Shown: positions 39,566 through 41,004 of the stretch, piece after piece
Numbering within the stretch: the first letter of the stretch is position 1
Layout: the number at the start of each line of letters is the position of its first letter
Origin: JALENY01 sp036310185
Lineage (GTDB): Bacteria > Bacillota > Clostridia > Lachnospirales > Lachnospiraceae
NCBI GenBank assembly: GCA_036310185.1
Contig: JAXJSH010000100.1
Span: 1 to 41,004, forward strand
Direction: 5' to 3'
DNA length: 41,004 nucleotides
Notes under the pieces: generated by a model
What the model saw: only the letters and a program-made list of their open reading frames with translations
What the model was told of the DNA's origin: nothing
Database searches by the model: none
Position numbers and translations under genes: made by a program

Positions 39566-41004
39566 ATGAACCGAACAGCGGGTATTCTACTTTCCATTTC
39601 CAGCCTTCCGTCCAAATATGGAATCGGCTGTTTTTCTAAAAGTGCCTACGATTTTGTAGACTGGTTAAAAGAAGCCGGTCAGACCTACTGGCAGATTCTA
39701 CCTTTGGGACCTACCAGCTACGGCGATTCCCCTTATCAGTCATTTTCCACTTTCGCAGGCAATCCTTATTTTATCAGCCTTGAGGCACTCATTGAAGAAG
39801 GTGTTTTAACCGAAGAAGATTGCAGCATTCTGGCAACAGACGAAAAACCAAATGATATCGACTACAAAAAACTCTATGAGGAACGCTATCCGATTCTGCG
39901 CAAAGCTTATGAACGCAGCAACATCTCCGAAAATCCGGAATATCAGAAATTTATTGCAGAAAACGACTGGTGGCTGGGTGACTACAGTCTGTTTATGGCC
40001 GTAAAAGACCGTTTTGACGGAGTACCGTGGACCGAATGGGCTGAAGATATTCGTCTCCGCTATGCTTTCGCTATGGATTATTACCGTGAAGAACTGTATT
40101 TTGATATTGAGTTCCAGAAATATCTCCAGTTCAAATTCATCGAACAGTGGAGAGATCTAAAAGCATACGCAAACAGCAAAAATATCAAGATCATTGGCGA
40201 TATTCCGATTTATGTATCTATGGACAGTGCCGATGCATGGGCGCATCCGGAATTATTCCAGCTGGATCAAAACAATGTTCCGACCGCAGTGGCCGGCTGC
40301 CCGCCAGACGGTTTCTCCGCAACAGGTCAGTTATGGGGCAATCCGCTGTATCGCTGGGATTATCACAGAAATACCGGTTACGCCTGGTGGTGTTCCCGTA
40401 TGTGGTACTGCTTCCAGTTGTATGACGTGGTTCGGATCGATCACTTCCGCGGTTTTGATGAATATTTCTCCATTCCTTACGGCGCTGAGACAGCCGTGGA
40501 CGGACATTGGGAAAAGGGACCAGGCATTGATCTGTTCCGTACCATCGAGCGCAATCTTGGCTGGCACGAAGTGATCGCAGAAGATCTGGGCTATGTAACC
40601 GATTCTGTTCGTCAGCTGGTTCGCGAATCCGGATTCCCGGGCATGAAAGTTCTGGAATTCGCCTTTGATTCCCGCGATTCCGGCTCCGCAAGTGACTACC
40701 TGCCGCATAACTATCCGGTAAACAGCGTTGTGTACACAGGAACCCACGACAATGAAACTCTGGTCGGCTGGTTCAACACCATCAGCAAAGAAGACCAGAA
40801 AATGGCCCGTGACTATCTCTTTGATTACCATACACCGAAAAAGCTGCTTTACAAATCCTTTATCAGTCAGGCAATGCGAAGCACTTCAAAATGTTGTATT
40901 ATCCCGATCCAGGATTATCTGGGACTGGATAACAGCGCCAGAATGAATCAGCCATCCACCATCGGTATCAACTGGCGTTGGAGACTGACCGAAAACGATC
41001 TTAC
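39566..41004 (+). CDS. malQ: 4-alpha-glucanotransferase (amylomaltase), 3' end outside the window
   Basis: The frame is open from 39566 to the window edge, 479 complete codons. It starts at an ATG nine bases after AAGGAG. GH77 landmarks are RTAGILLSISSLPSKYGIG, WQILPLGPTSYGDSPYQSFS, the nucleophile aspartate in VVRIDHFRGFDEY, the acid/base glutamate in VIAEDLGYVT, and GTHDNETLVGWF. It transfers 1,4-glucan segments between maltodextrins, in glycogen or maltose use. Typical length is about 500 residues, so only a short tail is missing. Partners (glycogen phosphorylase and so on) are not in view. Confidence 0.96.
   Translation, partial: MNRTAGILLSISSLPSKYGIGCFSKSAYDFVDWLKEAGQTYWQILPLGPTSYGDSPYQSFSTFAGNPYFISLEALIEEGVLTEEDCSILATDEKPNDIDYKKLYEERYPILRKAYERSNISENPEYQKFIAENDWWLGDYSLFMAVKDRFDGVPWTEWAEDIRLRYAFAMDYYREELYFDIEFQKYLQFKFIEQWRDLKAYANSKNIKIIGDIPIYVSMDSADAWAHPELFQLDQNNVPTAVAGCPPDGFSATGQLWGNPLYRWDYHRNTGYAWWCSRMWYCFQLYDVVRIDHFRGFDEYFSIPYGAETAVDGHWEKGPGIDLFRTIERNLGWHEVIAEDLGYVTDSVRQLVRESGFPGMKVLEFAFDSRDSGSASDYLPHNYPVNSVVYTGTHDNETLVGWFNTISKEDQKMARDYLFDYHTPKKLLYKSFISQAMRSTSKCCIIPIQDYLGLDNSARMNQPSTIGINWRWRLTENDL

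Overview
The window looks like a chromosome segment of a low-to-mid GC Gram-positive anaerobe of the Clostridia, most likely Lachnospiraceae (Blautia/Ruminococcus-like). The reasons are strong AGGAGG-type ribosome binding sites, sigma-A promoters with 17-base spacers, T-rich intrinsic terminators, a single-chain PurL of about 1270 residues, meso-diaminopimelate dehydrogenase, the TIGR03915/TIGR03916 pair, an ECF-type cobalamin uptake locus and a split ThrE exporter. Species cannot be fixed from this sequence alone. Most genes are on the minus strand.

Layout. 1-5740: the 5' part of a tRNA gene, a possible structured RNA, purL, a divergent LysR regulator and ridA. 5800-10700: a minus-strand operon of circularly permuted ATP-grasp, alpha-E protein and transglutaminase-like protein, followed by two aspartoacylase/succinylglutamate desuccinylase-family proteins, the second of which has lost its zinc ligands. 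This is a probable amide-bond-forming and amide-hydrolysing pathway of unknown product. 10770-14750: a minimal eutA-eutB-eutC ethanolamine ammonia-lyase operon behind a MerR-like promoter with a 20-base spacer. 14780-19800: a DNA-repair cassette (radical SAM protein TIGR03916, TIGR03915/DUF4130 protein, and an XPD/DinG-type helicase with a nuclease-like N-terminus) behind a promoter carrying two LexA boxes.

19930-25700: CsoR-type copper sensor, xanthine phosphoribosyltransferase (xpt), a WYL regulator, a cobalamin-riboswitch-controlled DUF4430 protein plus ECF S component, a NYN/LOTUS protein and a homocysteine methyltransferase. 25780-32330: a Zn/Cd-type P-type ATPase with a 51-bp tandem repeat encoding a His/Cys-rich tail, two Uma2 paralogues, a composite hairpin repeat, and an iron/manganese regulatory operon (divergent Fur, FeoB-associated Cys-rich peptide, DtxR/MntR) with two tandem DtxR-type operators on its promoter. 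32390-41004: a pseudouridine synthase, a split ThrE exporter behind an ArsR zinc sensor, an unknown membrane-anchored protein, a scar of two gene fragments, ddh, a FUSC-HAD fusion, and the start of malQ, which runs off the window.

The candidates for undescribed biology are the ATP-grasp/alpha-E/transglutaminase operon with its active/inactive deacylase pair, and the SOS-controlled radical-SAM repair cassette, whose radical SAM protein ends in a sliding-clamp-binding-like motif. Functions are assigned from motifs read by eye; no database search was run.
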